DNA of 64,000 nucleotides from UBA5603 sp964501315 (GCA_964501315.1 CAZCSO010000007.1:1-64000), one strand, 5' to 3'; numbered from the stretch's first letter, positions 16,915-26,221 are shown. Translations and numbers: made by a program. Notes: generated by a model from the letters alone, not told the origin.

Positions 16915-17813
16915 TGTTTAAAAGCGGTTTTGTTACCATCATAGGAGAACCGAACGTTGGTAAGTCAACGTTTCTTAATCATGTTCTAAAGCAAAAAATT
17001 GCCATTGTATCGAACAAACCACAAACGACTCGTGATACCATTAACGGCATCTATAACGATGATGAATCACAGATTGTTTTTATCGATACTCCCGGCATTC
17101 ATAAAAGCAAGACCAAACTAGGTGAATACATGACATCGCAAGCCATCACCACCGTTAAAGCGGTTGATTTGGTCTTATTTATGATCAGTGCTTATGATGA
17201 TGTGAAATCCCATAATCTAGAGATTTTAAAGTCATTGACTTCCATCAAAACGCCGGTATTTCTCATTATAAACAAATTGGATACAATCAAAGATTTTAAT
17301 CGATTACAAGAAACTGTTGATCAGTATAAACAAGCATTTTCATTTAAGGGCGTATTTGGAATTAGTGCACTCAAAGGCGATAACGTTGAGCACCTGATTG
17401 ATGACATCAAAGCGATTCTTGAAGAAGGACCTCAATTTTACCCAGAAGGGGAGATTACCGATCGCCCTGAGACATTTCTAATCCGCGAGCTGATTCGAGA
17501 AAAAATTCTTGAATTAACTCACGACGAAGTTCCGCATTCGATTATGGTTACCATAGACCAAATGAAAAAAAATCCAAACAAATCAGCCATGTCCATCCAC
17601 GCTACCATCATCGTTGAACGACCAAGTCAAAAAGCGATTATTATTGGCAAAGGCGGTCAAATGCTGAAGAAAATCGGTACGCTTGCCCGAAAAGATATTG
17701 AAGATTTGATTGATTTTCCAGTGTTTTTAGAATTGTTTTGCAAAGTCGAAGAAGACTGGCGAAACCGGGAATATTATCTTAAAAACTTTGGTTATAAACC
17801 AGATAAAAACTAA
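16914..17813 (+). CDS. era: GTPase Era
   Basis: Ribosome-assembly GTPase binding the 3' end of 16S rRNA. It has the G1 motif GEPNVGKST (about 11-19), DTPG (about 58-61) and NKLD (about 120-123). A C-terminal KH domain with IIGKGGQMLKKIG (about 243-255) follows. 299 aa. It starts at ATG 16914 overlapping cdd by one base. The cdd-era-recO order is standard in Firmicutes. Confidence 0.97.
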   Translation: MFKSGFVTIIGEPNVGKSTFLNHVLKQKIAIVSNKPQTTRDTINGIYNDDESQIVFIDTPGIHKSKTKLGEYMTSQAITTVKAVDLVLFMISAYDDVKSHNLEILKSLTSIKTPVFLIINKLDTIKDFNRLQETVDQYKQAFSFKGVFGISALKGDNVEHLIDDIKAILEEGPQFYPEGEITDRPETFLIRELIREKILELTHDEVPHSIMVTIDQMKKNPNKSAMSIHATIIVERPSQKAIIIGKGGQMLKKIGTLARKDIEDLIDFPVFLELFCKVEEDWRNREYYLKNFGYKPDKN

Positions 17814-17827
17814 ATGACGGTGATTTC

Positions 17828-18550
17828 ATGAATGCATTTGAAGGTATCATCATCCGACAAATTAACTATAAGGAATCCAGCAAAATCCTCCATGTTTATA
17901 CGCCGGAAGGAATGATTTCGCTACTCGTTCAAGGTGCAAAAAAACTGAATAGTCCGTTCTTAACGGTTACCGATACGTTTAATCATATCCGTGGCTTTTA
18001 TTCTGGAAAAGGGCTGTTTCGTCTTGTGGAAGCCGATAGCATTCATACCTATGATAAAATCAAATCGGATCTAATAAAAGTCAGTTATGTTACGCACTTA
18101 TCAGAACTGATTATTACGTTTTCTGAATCAAACTATGATCATGAAAAATTTTACCTTTTTTTCTTGAAAGTTCTGGATAAAATGGATTCAGAATCTGTAT
18201 TCATTCCGTATTGTTATATGTTTGAGAGCAAGTATCTATCGCTCTTAGGAGTTGCGCCGCAATGGAAACATTGCGTGATTTGTCGCTCTCAAGACAACCT
18301 TCGTTTTTCAGTTTCAAACGGAGGGATGATGTGCTTGACTCATTATCCGCAGAATGAAACACCGTATTCATCCGAAGGTGTTCAATTGCTTTCTCAGCTT
18401 TATTATTTCGATATTGGCAATGCATTTCAATTATCTATCAGCGAAGAGAATGTCCAATCGATAAGACATTTATTGGACGATTATTATGAGTATCATTTAG
18501 GATTTCAATCAAAATCACGAAAAGTACTGAGCGGGTTGTTGGGATATTAA
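17828..18550 (+). CDS. recO: DNA repair protein RecO
   Basis: Recombination mediator that loads RecA with RecR. It has an N-terminal OB fold (EGIIIRQINYKESSKILHVYTPEGM) and a four-Cys-type zinc region (CVICRSQDNLRFSVSNGGMMCLTH, about 149-172). The usual pattern looks reduced to three Cys plus His. 240 aa. The final codons and stop form the left part of the terminator hairpin. Confidence 0.93.
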   Translation: MNAFEGIIIRQINYKESSKILHVYTPEGMISLLVQGAKKLNSPFLTVTDTFNHIRGFYSGKGLFRLVEADSIHTYDKIKSDLIKVSYVTHLSELIITFSESNYDHEKFYLFFLKVLDKMDSESVFIPYCYMFESKYLSLLGVAPQWKHCVICRSQDNLRFSVSNGGMMCLTHYPQNETPYSSEGVQLLSQLYYFDIGNAFQLSISEENVQSIRHLLDDYYEYHLGFQSKSRKVLSGLLGY

Positions 18551-18567
18551 CCAACAACCCATTCTTT
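18533..18567 (+). terminator. Terminator overlapping the recO stop codon
   Basis: GGGTTGTTGG (18533-18542) pairs perfectly with CCAACAACCC (18551-18560). The 8-nt loop (18543-18550) contains the recO stop codon. The following tract (ATTCTTT) is only moderately T-rich. Confidence 0.75.
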
Positions 18568-18607
18568 CCGATTGAGGATTTTATTGAGGGAAAAAACCCG
18601 TTTATCC

Positions 18608-18635
18608 TTGACTTAGACTTATTTCATAATATAAT
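18608..18635 (+). promoter_or_regulatory. Promoter of glyS
   Basis: TTGACT (18608-18613), 16-nt spacer, TATAAT (18630-18635). The leader before glyS is only about 35 nt, too short for a T-box. Confidence 0.78.
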
Positions 18636-18675
18636 GTATTATGAGTTATTATGCCCATTTGGAGAGGAATATACT

Positions 18676-20052
18676 ATGAAACAAACATTAGAAGGCATTG
18701 TCAGTTATGCAAAACAGTACGGATTTGTTTTTCAAGGATCCGAATTATACGGTGGACTAGCCAACACTTGGGACTTTGGTCCTATGGGTGTTGAATTAAA
18801 AAATAACATCAAAAAAGCTTGGTGGGACGCGTTTGTCAAACACAACCCTTATAACGTTGGCCTTGACAGCGCCATCTTCATGAACACAGAAACATGGGTA
18901 GCGAGTGGACATATTGCCGGTTTTCAGGATCCGCTAATGGATTGCAAATCATGTCAAACTCGACATCGTGCTGATAAATTAATCGAGACGTATTCCAAAG
19001 GCGAGGTCGATGCCGATGGATGGGATAAACAAAAAATGTATCAATACATCATCGATCATCAAATTAAATGTCCAAACTGCGGTGCGCTTAATTACACCGA
19101 AATTCGTGAATTCAACTTAATGTTTAAAACCCATCAAGGGGTTGTTGAAGACTCAAAAAGCACGGTCTATCTGCGCCCCGAAACTGCTCAGGGGATTTTC
19201 TTGAATTTCAAAAACGTTCAACGTACGTCACGAAAGAAACTTCCTTTCGGGATTGGTCAAATCGGGAAATCATTCCGTAACGAAATCACACCCGGTAATT
19301 TTATCTTTCGAATTCGTGAATTTGAACAGATGGAATTGGAATTTTTCTGTAAACCCGGTACGGAATTAGAGTGGTTTTCCTATTGGAAAGACTTTAGTCG
19401 CGATTTTTTAGTTCGTTTGGGCATTTCTTTAGATCACATCAAATTATACGATCATCCAAAAGAAAAATTGTCGTTCTATTCAAATGCGACAACGGACATT
19501 TTGTATCAGTATCCATGGGGTTTTGACGAGTTATGGGGGATTGCTTCTCGCACGGATTATGATTTGAAAGCACATATGATGCGAAGCAATGAATCGTTGG
19601 AGTATTTAGATCCGGAAACGAACGAAAAATACATCCCTTATGTCATCGAACCATCGTTAGGTGTCGAACGGCTTTTCTTAGCAGTATTAGCAGAAAGTTT
19701 GGAAGAAGAAGTTCTATCTGAAACCGATACTCGTACTGTTTTAAGAATCCATAAAAACTTAGCTCCCGTGAGTATCGCGGTTTTGCCGTTATTAAAAAAA
19801 TACCATCAATCAATGGCAGAGACACTCTTTGAAAAACTATCCAAACACTTCAATGTTCAATACGATGAAACCGGCAATATCGGAAAACGGTATCGCCGCC
19901 AAGATGCCATTGGTACACCGTTTTGCGTGACCATCGACGAAGATACATTGACGCAAGGAACAGTCACCGTTCGTGAACGTGATTCCATGTCTCAAATCCG
20001 TGTTCATGTCGATGAACTCGTACGTTATTTTTCTGAACAATTTGATTCCTAG
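18676..20052 (+). CDS. glyS: Glycyl-tRNA synthetase (alpha2 type)
   Basis: Class II synthetase of the single-chain dimeric type found in Firmicutes and Mollicutes. Visible are YGGLANTWDFGPMGVELKNN, zinc-binding CKSCQTRH and CPNCGAL (about 85-135), motif 2 FRNEITPGNFIFRIREFEQME, motif 3 VEPSLGVERLF-like, and an anticodon-binding domain at the C-terminus. 458 aa. ATG 18676 follows GGAGAGG; the longer in-frame start at 18634 lies in the -10 region and is rejected. Confidence 0.97.
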   Translation: MKQTLEGIVSYAKQYGFVFQGSELYGGLANTWDFGPMGVELKNNIKKAWWDAFVKHNPYNVGLDSAIFMNTETWVASGHIAGFQDPLMDCKSCQTRHRADKLIETYSKGEVDADGWDKQKMYQYIIDHQIKCPNCGALNYTEIREFNLMFKTHQGVVEDSKSTVYLRPETAQGIFLNFKNVQRTSRKKLPFGIGQIGKSFRNEITPGNFIFRIREFEQMELEFFCKPGTELEWFSYWKDFSRDFLVRLGISLDHIKLYDHPKEKLSFYSNATTDILYQYPWGFDELWGIASRTDYDLKAHMMRSNESLEYLDPETNEKYIPYVIEPSLGVERLFLAVLAESLEEEVLSETDTRTVLRIHKNLAPVSIAVLPLLKKYHQSMAETLFEKLSKHFNVQYDETGNIGKRYRRQDAIGTPFCVTIDEDTLTQGTVTVRERDSMSQIRVHVDELVRYFSEQFDS

Positions 20053-20078
20053 ACTTTCATGAAGGGAGGGATATCATC

Positions 20079-21878
20079 ATGGAAAGAATTAGCCAGCAAA
20101 CCATCGACGAAATTATGCAAGCAACCGATATCGTTGATGTTATCGGTGAGTATGTACAACTCCAGCCTTCTGGTAAAAGTTTTAAAGGATTGTGTCCTTT
20201 CCATCATGAAAAAACGCCTTCTTTTTATGTTTCTAAAGACAAACACATCTTCAATTGCTTTGGATGTGGTGAGAAAGGGAATGCAGCTGGTTTCTTGATG
20301 AAATACAAAAACTGGTCGTATGTCGAATCGTTAAAATATTTGGCGGATCGGTATCATATTCCTCTTGAGATCGACGTCGGCAGAGGAACCGTTGATAAAT
20401 CCAGCCGTTTGTTTGAAATCAATCAGACGGCATCCGATTATTACCAACTGGCGCTGACGCATCTAGAAGCGGGGAAGCCTGCATTGTCTTATTTAAAAAA
20501 ACGAGGAATGGATGTACAGACCATTCAGTACTTTGAAATCGGATTTGCACCCAGCGAGTACGACACACTGTATAAAAATTTAAAAACGAAGTATCAGGAA
20601 CTCGATTTGCTGGAAGTGGGTTTGGTCAAAAAGAGTGCTGAAGGTCATTTTTACGATTTGTTCCGCAATCGTATCTTGTTTCCAATCAAAAATATCAATG
20701 GGAAAATCGTTGGTTTTAGCGGACGTATTTATCAACCGTCCGAAACCGAACCCAAGTACGTCAATAGTCCTTATACCACACTTTTTACCAAGGGACAAAT
20801 ACTCTATCACTTAGATAAAGCCATTCCATTCATTAAACAAATGAAACGAGCGGTTTTGTACGAAGGATTTATGGATGTCATCGCGTCAGTTCGAGCGGGT
20901 ATTAAAGAAGCGGTCGCAACCATGGGAACGGCACTGACCATCGATCAGGCGAACCAACTCAAAAAAGTGACCAATCACGTCGTACTTTGTTACGATGGTG
21001 ACCGTGCAGGATTTGAGGCAATGATTAAGGCTATTTCCATTTTAGAAAATGCCAAACTTCAGGTCACCTTAGTGGTTTTACCCGATAACCTCGATCCCGA
21101 TGAATACGTCCAAAAACTCGGTGTCGATGCCTATCAAACGGTTATCAATACTCAACAGATTGATCCATTTGAATTTAAGTATCTGGCGGTTCGTCAATCG
21201 AAAAATTTACATCATGCAGGATCGGTAGAACAATTAAAGATGGCTGTCTTTGATATGTTAAAGGATTCTTCCGCTACCATGATCGAACTGTTTTTGAAAC
21301 GCTTAGCTAAGGATACCTCGGTCGATTACGAGACGATACGGACCGATTATCATTCCTATAAACTTTCAAAAGCCATTTTAGCTTCAAAAACGTCATCGCC
21401 TTCCGGGTATGGTAAAATTGCCGTTATTAATCGAGCCCAGAAAGCCGAACTATCTTTACTTGCGTATTATGCAAAAGATGCTTTTTATCGTCAACGAATC
21501 ACCGACGAACTTCCAGGATTTTATTGTTATGAAGAACTGAATCAAGAAATCTTCATGACCATGCAGGACATATTAGAAACAAAACAGCTCAATTCGGATT
21601 TAACCGAATACGTCATCGCTCGATTTAAACCTGAAAAACAGTTTGCCGTTAGAAAAGTATTAACAAACGAGCACGATTACTCATTGACTGAATTAGATGA
21701 TGACATCAATCAAATGAAAGCGCGTAAAATCGAGGAAGACATTGCTGACTTGCGTGAGCAGCAACAAACCATCGGCTCAGATGATAAATCGCGCTATCAT
21801 GAAATCAACCAAGAAATCATAAGTCTTGTTAAGCGAAAGGATTCATTATGGACAAAAAAGAAACCCTCAAAGCACTAA
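20079..21878 (+). CDS. dnaG: DNA primase
   Basis: Synthesises RNA primers at the replication fork. CHC2 zinc finger Cys39, His42, Cys60, Cys63 (CPFHHEKTPSF and NCFGCGEKG). RNA-polymerase core and Toprim domain with YEGFMDVIA (about 263-271) and CYDGDRAG (about 303-310) follow, then a C-terminal helicase-binding region. 599 aa. RBS GGGAGGG. The last 31 nt overlap rpoD, giving the classic primase-sigma (macromolecular synthesis) arrangement without rpsU inside it. Confidence 0.97.
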   Translation: MERISQQTIDEIMQATDIVDVIGEYVQLQPSGKSFKGLCPFHHEKTPSFYVSKDKHIFNCFGCGEKGNAAGFLMKYKNWSYVESLKYLADRYHIPLEIDVGRGTVDKSSRLFEINQTASDYYQLALTHLEAGKPALSYLKKRGMDVQTIQYFEIGFAPSEYDTLYKNLKTKYQELDLLEVGLVKKSAEGHFYDLFRNRILFPIKNINGKIVGFSGRIYQPSETEPKYVNSPYTTLFTKGQILYHLDKAIPFIKQMKRAVLYEGFMDVIASVRAGIKEAVATMGTALTIDQANQLKKVTNHVVLCYDGDRAGFEAMIKAISILENAKLQVTLVVLPDNLDPDEYVQKLGVDAYQTVINTQQIDPFEFKYLAVRQSKNLHHAGSVEQLKMAVFDMLKDSSATMIELFLKRLAKDTSVDYETIRTDYHSYKLSKAILASKTSSPSGYGKIAVINRAQKAELSLLAYYAKDAFYRQRITDELPGFYCYEELNQEIFMTMQDILETKQLNSDLTEYVIARFKPEKQFAVRKVLTNEHDYSLTELDDDINQMKARKIEEDIADLREQQQTIGSDDKSRYHEINQEIISLVKRKDSLWTKKKPSKH

Positions 21879-23152
21879 AGAAGTTATTTGAAGCAAACGG
21901 TGTGTTAACTCACGAAGATGTTGAAAAATTTGTACCCGAAACGGATGTAGAATTTGACAACATTATCATGGATTTGGAAGAAGACGGCATCTATTTAGAC
22001 GAACCGCTGTCCTCGATTGAAGAAGACACGATTCTTGAAGATGAAGAACCATCCGAAGAACCCGAAAGAAACGCTGACGACGACGAAGACAATGATTTCA
22101 TTGAACTCGACGAATTATCCGATGAAGACTTATCGGAAGATGAACTCATCAATTTTGTCGATTATGCCAAAGAAATCGAAGAAGAACTGATGCGGGAAAT
22201 TAAGTTTGATTCTTCCGTCTCCATCAAAGTAGATGATCCGGTTCGCATGTATCTAAAAGAAATCGGCCGCGTCGAATTACTTTCGAGTGACGAAGAGTAC
22301 GAATTGGCTACGCTTATTTCCCGTGCGCGTCGTGCCAAAGAATTGTACGATGAACGCATTGCTAAAGGCGAGACGGTTGATTACGAAGAGAAAGTTGAAA
22401 TTGAAGAGCTTTACAAACGCGGTCAATTTTCGGAAAAGAAATTGGTTGAAGCCAACCTTAGATTGGTTGTATCCATCGCCAAACGTTATGTTGGACGTGG
22501 AATGCAATTCTTGGATTTGATTCAAGAGGGAAACATGGGTTTGATGAAAGCCGTATACAAATTTGACCATACCAAAGGATTTAAATTTTCTACCTATGCT
22601 ACCTGGTGGATCCGTCAAGCCATTACCCGTGCGATTGCCGACCAAGCACGAACCATTCGAATTCCTGTTCACATGGTTGAAACCATCAATAAATTGGTTC
22701 GTACGCAACGTACGTTAACGCAAAAGTTAAAACGTGAACCATATCCCGAAGAAGTCGCAGCTGAAATGAAAATATCGGTTGAAAAAGTTCAAATTATCCA
22801 AAAAGTAGCGCAAGAACCCATCTCCTTAGAAAACCCTGTAGGGGAAGAAGAAGATTCGACACTCGGTGATTTCATTCCTGATCCTGACACCTTGACTCCT
22901 TATGAATACACATCAAAAGAAATGTTAAAACGCGAATTAGATGCCGTATTAGAAACATTGACCGATCGTGAAGAAAAAGTCTTAAGAATGCGTTTTGGAC
23001 TTTTGGACGGCAGAACTCGTACCCTTGAAGAAGTCGGTAAAGAATTCGGCGTAACCCGTGAACGGATTCGTCAAATCGAAGCCAAAGCGCTCAGAAAACT
23101 TCGTCACCCATCCCGTTCAAAAAAACTCAAGGATTTTACAAACGGTAAATAA
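21848..23152 (+). CDS. rpoD: RNA polymerase sigma factor RpoD (sigma-A)
   Basis: Principal sigma factor, 434 aa. It has an acidic N-terminal region 1.1 (about 1-115, dense in Asp/Glu), region 1.2 DDPVRMYLKEIGRV, region 2 NLRLVVSIAKRYVGRGMQF with STYATWWIRQAITRAI for -10 melting, region 3, and region 4 EEVGKEFGVTRERIRQIEAKAL for -35 contact. This agrees with the TTGACA/TATAAT and TGn-extended -10 promoters seen across the window. ATG 21848 lies inside dnaG. Confidence 0.98.
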   Translation: MDKKETLKALKKLFEANGVLTHEDVEKFVPETDVEFDNIIMDLEEDGIYLDEPLSSIEEDTILEDEEPSEEPERNADDDEDNDFIELDELSDEDLSEDELINFVDYAKEIEEELMREIKFDSSVSIKVDDPVRMYLKEIGRVELLSSDEEYELATLISRARRAKELYDERIAKGETVDYEEKVEIEELYKRGQFSEKKLVEANLRLVVSIAKRYVGRGMQFLDLIQEGNMGLMKAVYKFDHTKGFKFSTYATWWIRQAITRAIADQARTIRIPVHMVETINKLVRTQRTLTQKLKREPYPEEVAAEMKISVEKVQIIQKVAQEPISLENPVGEEEDSTLGDFIPDPDTLTPYEYTSKEMLKRELDAVLETLTDREEKVLRMRFGLLDGRTRTLEEVGKEFGVTRERIRQIEAKALRKLRHPSRSKKLKDFTNGK

Positions 23153-23153
23153 C

Positions 23154-23819
23154 GTGATTCATCTTAGTCAACGGTTATCGATTGCGTTAACATTTCTATC
23201 CGATTCGAAGGTTTTAGCTGATATTGGAACCGACCATGGTTACTTTCCGATTGAAGCGGTTCGTACCGGACGCGTAGAAAGAGCCTTTGCGACCGATAAC
23301 AAACAAAAACCACTTGATAACGCATTGGCCAACATTGAGAAGGCTCAGTTGACTGATAAAATAAAAACGGTGTTGATGGACGGAATCGTAGGACTGGATG
23401 ACTCCGTAGACACATTATCACTATTGGGAATGGGCGGAGACTTGATTGTCACGATTTTAGCGAACGGGGAACTAGATACAGTTAAGCGCTTGATTTTGGG
23501 CCCCCATTCAAAAGCGGACAAAGTCCGCCTCTTTTTACAAACGCACCAGTATGTCATTGAAGACGAAACTTTCTTTGAAGAAAAAGGGACCTTTTATCAT
23601 CTAATGACGGCTGTAAAAGGGCCGATGACGCTTTCGGTTCCCGAAATGAAGTATGGGCGAATCAATCTCCAGCGAAAAAATCCAGTCTTGAAACGGCATT
23701 TACTCAGTGAGATAAGTCGATTAGAAACGGCATTATTGGATGTAAAAACACAATCAGGGAAAGCATCCATTTCTCATAAAATTAATGAAATGCGAGGTGT
23801 TCTTGATGAATGGTATTGA
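23154..23819 (+). CDS. trmK: tRNA (adenine-22-N1)-methyltransferase TrmK
   Basis: SAM-dependent enzyme forming m1A22 in bacterial tRNA. The N-terminal Rossmann motif VLADIGTDHGYFPIEAV (about 24-40) and LLGMGGDLIVTIL (about 85-97) fit the TrmK family. GTG 23154 begins right after the rpoD stop. No strong Shine-Dalgarno is visible, so translation is probably coupled to rpoD. 221 aa. It overlaps nif3 by 14 nt. Confidence 0.9.
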   Translation: MIHLSQRLSIALTFLSDSKVLADIGTDHGYFPIEAVRTGRVERAFATDNKQKPLDNALANIEKAQLTDKIKTVLMDGIVGLDDSVDTLSLLGMGGDLIVTILANGELDTVKRLILGPHSKADKVRLFLQTHQYVIEDETFFEEKGTFYHLMTAVKGPMTLSVPEMKYGRINLQRKNPVLKRHLLSEISRLETALLDVKTQSGKASISHKINEMRGVLDEWY

Positions 23820-24570
23820 CATCATCAAACTACTTGAAGTTACGTATCCGAAGACATTAGCCTACGAATGGGATAATGTGGGTTTGCAAGTCGGATCGCT
23901 CAATAAAAAAGTTAAAAAGGTATTGATTACACTCGACGTGACCAAAGAAGTTGTCAAAGAGGCACTTTCTTTAAAAGCCGACTTAATCATTTCTCACCAT
24001 CCCTTAATCTTTAAACCCCTCAATTCGCTATCCTCAGAATCCCCACGCGGATGGATGATCGATAAGTTGATTAAGCACGATATCGCGCTTTATTCGATGC
24101 ATACAAATTTCGATGTCGCTGATGGCGGGATGAATGATATTTTAGCGGAATTATTAGAAATCGAAAACCCGAAATTATTGGATCCGATTGATGGAATTGG
24201 CCGATACGGAACCGTGAAAGAACGCCCCATGGAAGCGATGATTTCATGGATCAAAGAGCGTCTCTCGATTGATCATGTCCGTTTTATCGGATCATTGGAT
24301 AAAACCGTTAACGTCATGGGCGTTTCAGGCGGAAGCGGATCCAATCACGTTGGTCAAGCCAAACGGCAAAATTGTGATTTGTATTTAACGGGTGACGTTA
24401 CGTACCATACCGCCTTGGATTGTCTGCAAATGGGATTGAATGTGCTGGATATCGGTCATTACGCTGAAAAGGTGTTTAAAAAAGCGATTCAAGACCGATT
24501 AATGCCTGTATTTCCAGAAATCGAATTTGTCGTATCGTCGATTGATACCGACCCCTATCAACTGTATTGA
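23806..24570 (+). CDS. Nif3-like dinuclear metal-centre hexameric protein
   Basis: 254 aa, the short form of the Nif3/YqfO family without the inserted PII-like domain. Metal-binding His/Asp motifs are present: ISHHPLIFK (about 65-73), YSMHTNFDVADGGMND (about 95-110), and near the end DIGHYAEK. It may be a GTP cyclohydrolase I type 2 homologue by annotation, but the true reaction is uncertain. ATG 23806 follows GAGGTG and overlaps trmK, the usual Firmicutes neighbour. Confidence 0.9.
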   Translation: MNGIDIIKLLEVTYPKTLAYEWDNVGLQVGSLNKKVKKVLITLDVTKEVVKEALSLKADLIISHHPLIFKPLNSLSSESPRGWMIDKLIKHDIALYSMHTNFDVADGGMNDILAELLEIENPKLLDPIDGIGRYGTVKERPMEAMISWIKERLSIDHVRFIGSLDKTVNVMGVSGGSGSNHVGQAKRQNCDLYLTGDVTYHTALDCLQMGLNVLDIGHYAEKVFKKAIQDRLMPVFPEIEFVVSSIDTDPYQLY

Positions 24571-24599
24571 CGGCTCTGTTTAATTCTTGTTTATTTTGC

Positions 24600-24628
24600 T
24601 TGTAAATGTTCAAGGGATATGATATATT
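24600..24628 (+). promoter_or_regulatory. Promoter of degV-marR
   Basis: TTGTAA (24600-24605), 17-nt spacer, TATATT (24623-24628). Predicted start about 24635. Confidence 0.72.
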
Positions 24629-24632
24629 ATAT

Positions 24633-24661
24633 TTTGAAATTCAAATCTTTTGAAATTAAAA
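24633..24661 (+). promoter_or_regulatory. Putative FabT-like operator pair upstream of degV
   Basis: TTTGAA-A-TTCAAA (24633-24645) is a perfect 6-bp inverted repeat on the predicted transcription start. A second, imperfect copy TTTGAA-A-TTAAAA follows at 24649-24661. FabT operators in lactic acid bacteria are of the TTTGA-N-TCAAA kind, and the second gene of this operon is a FabT-like MarR protein. Assignment is inference. Confidence 0.6.
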
Positions 24662-24681
24662 CAAAATAAAAGGAGTAAACA

Positions 24682-25533
24682 ATGAGTAAAATTGGAGTGG
24701 CTGTTTGTGGAAACAGCGGAATTGATTATGCCGTTCATGATAAACGGATACGAGTGTTTCGATCGCTGTTGGTGATTGAAGAAAAAGAATACGAAGACTT
24801 TGTCGATATTGACGCCAATGACTTTTATAAAATTCTGGTTGAACGGCCAAATATTGATGTTCATACGGCTCAAACGAGCACCGGTGTGATTTTGCAGATG
24901 TACGAAGAAATGCGAAGTGCAGGGTATGACGAACTCATCGTCATTACGATATCGTCGCATTTATCAGGCACTTACCAAAATGCGGTTCTAGCTGCCAAAG
25001 AAATGCCAGATATGCCCATTCATGTATTCGACTCTAAAACCTTGACGGTCGTTGAAGCGAGAATGGCATTTACGGCACTTAAGCTCGCAGATGAAGGAAA
25101 ATCAGCCGCTGAGATTTTGAAACAACTTGAATATATTCGTGATAATCATCACATTTATGTTACTGTGGACACATTGCATTTCTTAGTTAAAAATGGACGA
25201 TTATCCAATGCCGCTGGCTTTTTTGGATCGCTGTTGAAACTCAAACCGCTATTAGAAGTCAGCAAAGAAGGAAAAGTCGTTACGTTAGAAAAAATCCGTA
25301 CGACTCAAAAAGCTAGAGAAATGATGATGGAACGTTTTTTATCGGAAATTAAGGGCAAAAACGTTGAAGCTTTTTTAGTCTACACCAATAATTTTGAAGA
25401 AGTCGATGATATTAGAGAGCGATTGCTCGAATCATCGGGTTTGAAGGATATTCAATTGGTTCCGCTTACACCGGTAGTCGGTTGTCATGCCGGACCCGGA
25501 ACGATGGGACTAGGCTATATTCTTCAAGGATAG
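24682..25533 (+). CDS. DegV-family fatty-acid-binding protein (FakB-like)
   Basis: 283 aa. The family holds a fatty acid and presents it to the kinase FakA, feeding exogenous acyl chains to phospholipid synthesis. Typical elements are TSTGVILQMYEEMRSAGYDELIVITISSHLSGTYQNA split around residues 55-95, VFDSKTLTVVEARM, LHFLVKNGRLSNAAG (about 154-168), and a C-terminal VVGCHAGPGTMGLGY. ATG 24682 follows AAGGAG. It is paired with a FabT-like regulator, and plsY lies 1 kb downstream, which supports a lipid role. Confidence 0.9.
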   Translation: MSKIGVAVCGNSGIDYAVHDKRIRVFRSLLVIEEKEYEDFVDIDANDFYKILVERPNIDVHTAQTSTGVILQMYEEMRSAGYDELIVITISSHLSGTYQNAVLAAKEMPDMPIHVFDSKTLTVVEARMAFTALKLADEGKSAAEILKQLEYIRDNHHIYVTVDTLHFLVKNGRLSNAAGFFGSLLKLKPLLEVSKEGKVVTLEKIRTTQKAREMMMERFLSEIKGKNVEAFLVYTNNFEEVDDIRERLLESSGLKDIQLVPLTPVVGCHAGPGTMGLGYILQG

Positions 25534-25541
25534 GAGGATCC

Positions 25542-25973
25542 ATGAGCGAAGCAAAAACCTTAATCAATGAATTGCTGGTTGACATATTTAACCGAATTTT
25601 AGCTATCGAAGGTGAAGAACTTAAAAATGCTGGCATTACGTTGTCTATGAGCGAAGTTCATGTGCTTGAAGCCGTCAACGTGGTTAAGGAACCTTCGATG
25701 AGTCAAATCGCCACCAAATTAGGAATTACGGTTGGGTCTTTGACAACGGCGATGAACACGTTGGTTCAAAAAGGATACGTTACCCGATATCGTTTGAAAG
25801 ATGATCGACGTAAAGTATTAATCAAACTCGAAGATAAGGCGAAAGAAGTGCTTTCTATTCATAAAACCTATCATGATAAGATGATTGACGCCATTTTCGA
25901 AGACTTGAAAGTCAATGAAGATGAAGTACTCATCAATTCCCTTTCGAAAGTTGCATCCTATTTCAGAAAATAA
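25542..25973 (+). CDS. MarR-family regulator, FabT-like
   Basis: 143 aa winged-helix protein. Its layout follows FabT of streptococci: IFNRILAIEGEELKNAG at the start, then MSEVHVLEAV, SQIATKLGITVGSLTTAMNTLVQKGYV (recognition helix, about 67-92) and a DDRRK wing. FabT represses fatty-acid synthesis genes when bound to acyl-ACP. ATG 25542 follows AGGAGG; the upstream in-frame ATG at 25482 is inside degV. The gene is 8 nt after degV. No other fab genes lie nearby apart from acpP at 40845, so the FabT name is tentative. Confidence 0.8.
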   Translation: MSEAKTLINELLVDIFNRILAIEGEELKNAGITLSMSEVHVLEAVNVVKEPSMSQIATKLGITVGSLTTAMNTLVQKGYVTRYRLKDDRRKVLIKLEDKAKEVLSIHKTYHDKMIDAIFEDLKVNEDEVLINSLSKVASYFRK

Positions 25974-26003
25974 AAAAAATAGCGGAATTTTCCGCTATTT
26001 TTA
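25974..26003. terminator. Bidirectional terminator between the MarR gene and ferredoxin
   Basis: AAATAGCGGAA and TTCCGCTATTT flank a tiny loop at 25986-25989. An A-run lies on the left (25974-25979) and a T-run on the right, serving both convergent genes. Confidence 0.9.
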
Positions 26004-26014
26004 ATGAGAGTTAC

Positions 26015-26182
26015 TTATTCAGCGATGATGCAGTTAACTGGGCAGTTGACTTCGCAAACGCCACAGTCGATGCATTGATCGGGATCAATCACATAGATGG
26101 GTCCTTCAGCGATGCAATCAACGGGGCAGTTAGCTTTACAAGTCCCACAGGCAATACACGTATCAAGAATTTTTCTTGGCAT
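26015..26182 (-). CDS. 2[4Fe-4S] ferredoxin
   Basis: 55-aa clostridial-type ferredoxin with two CxxCxxCxxxC clusters: CIACGTCKANCPVDC (about residues 9-23) and CIDCGVCEVNCPVNC (37-51). It is a small soluble electron carrier. The start ATG (26180-26182) has AGGAGG 8 nt upstream. It is a monocistronic unit with its own promoter and terminator. Electron partners are not in the window. Confidence 0.96.
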   Translation of the reverse strand: MPRKILDTCIACGTCKANCPVDCIAEGPIYVIDPDQCIDCGVCEVNCPVNCIIAE

Positions 26183-26221
26183 AACATAATCCTCCTCATT
26201 TTCAATCCAATGACTATCACT

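Noticed and set aside
18551..18675. T-box riboswitch before glyS
   Set aside because: The leader after the promoter is only about 35 nt and lacks the T-box antiterminator sequence.
20079..21878. Toprim domain of dnaG as the missing JetD
   Set aside because: The gene is a complete DNA primase with CHC2 zinc finger in its normal rpoD operon. It is not a JetD nuclease.
22277..22708. 143-aa open frame on the minus strand
   Set aside because: Antisense to the conserved core of rpoD; no start signal.
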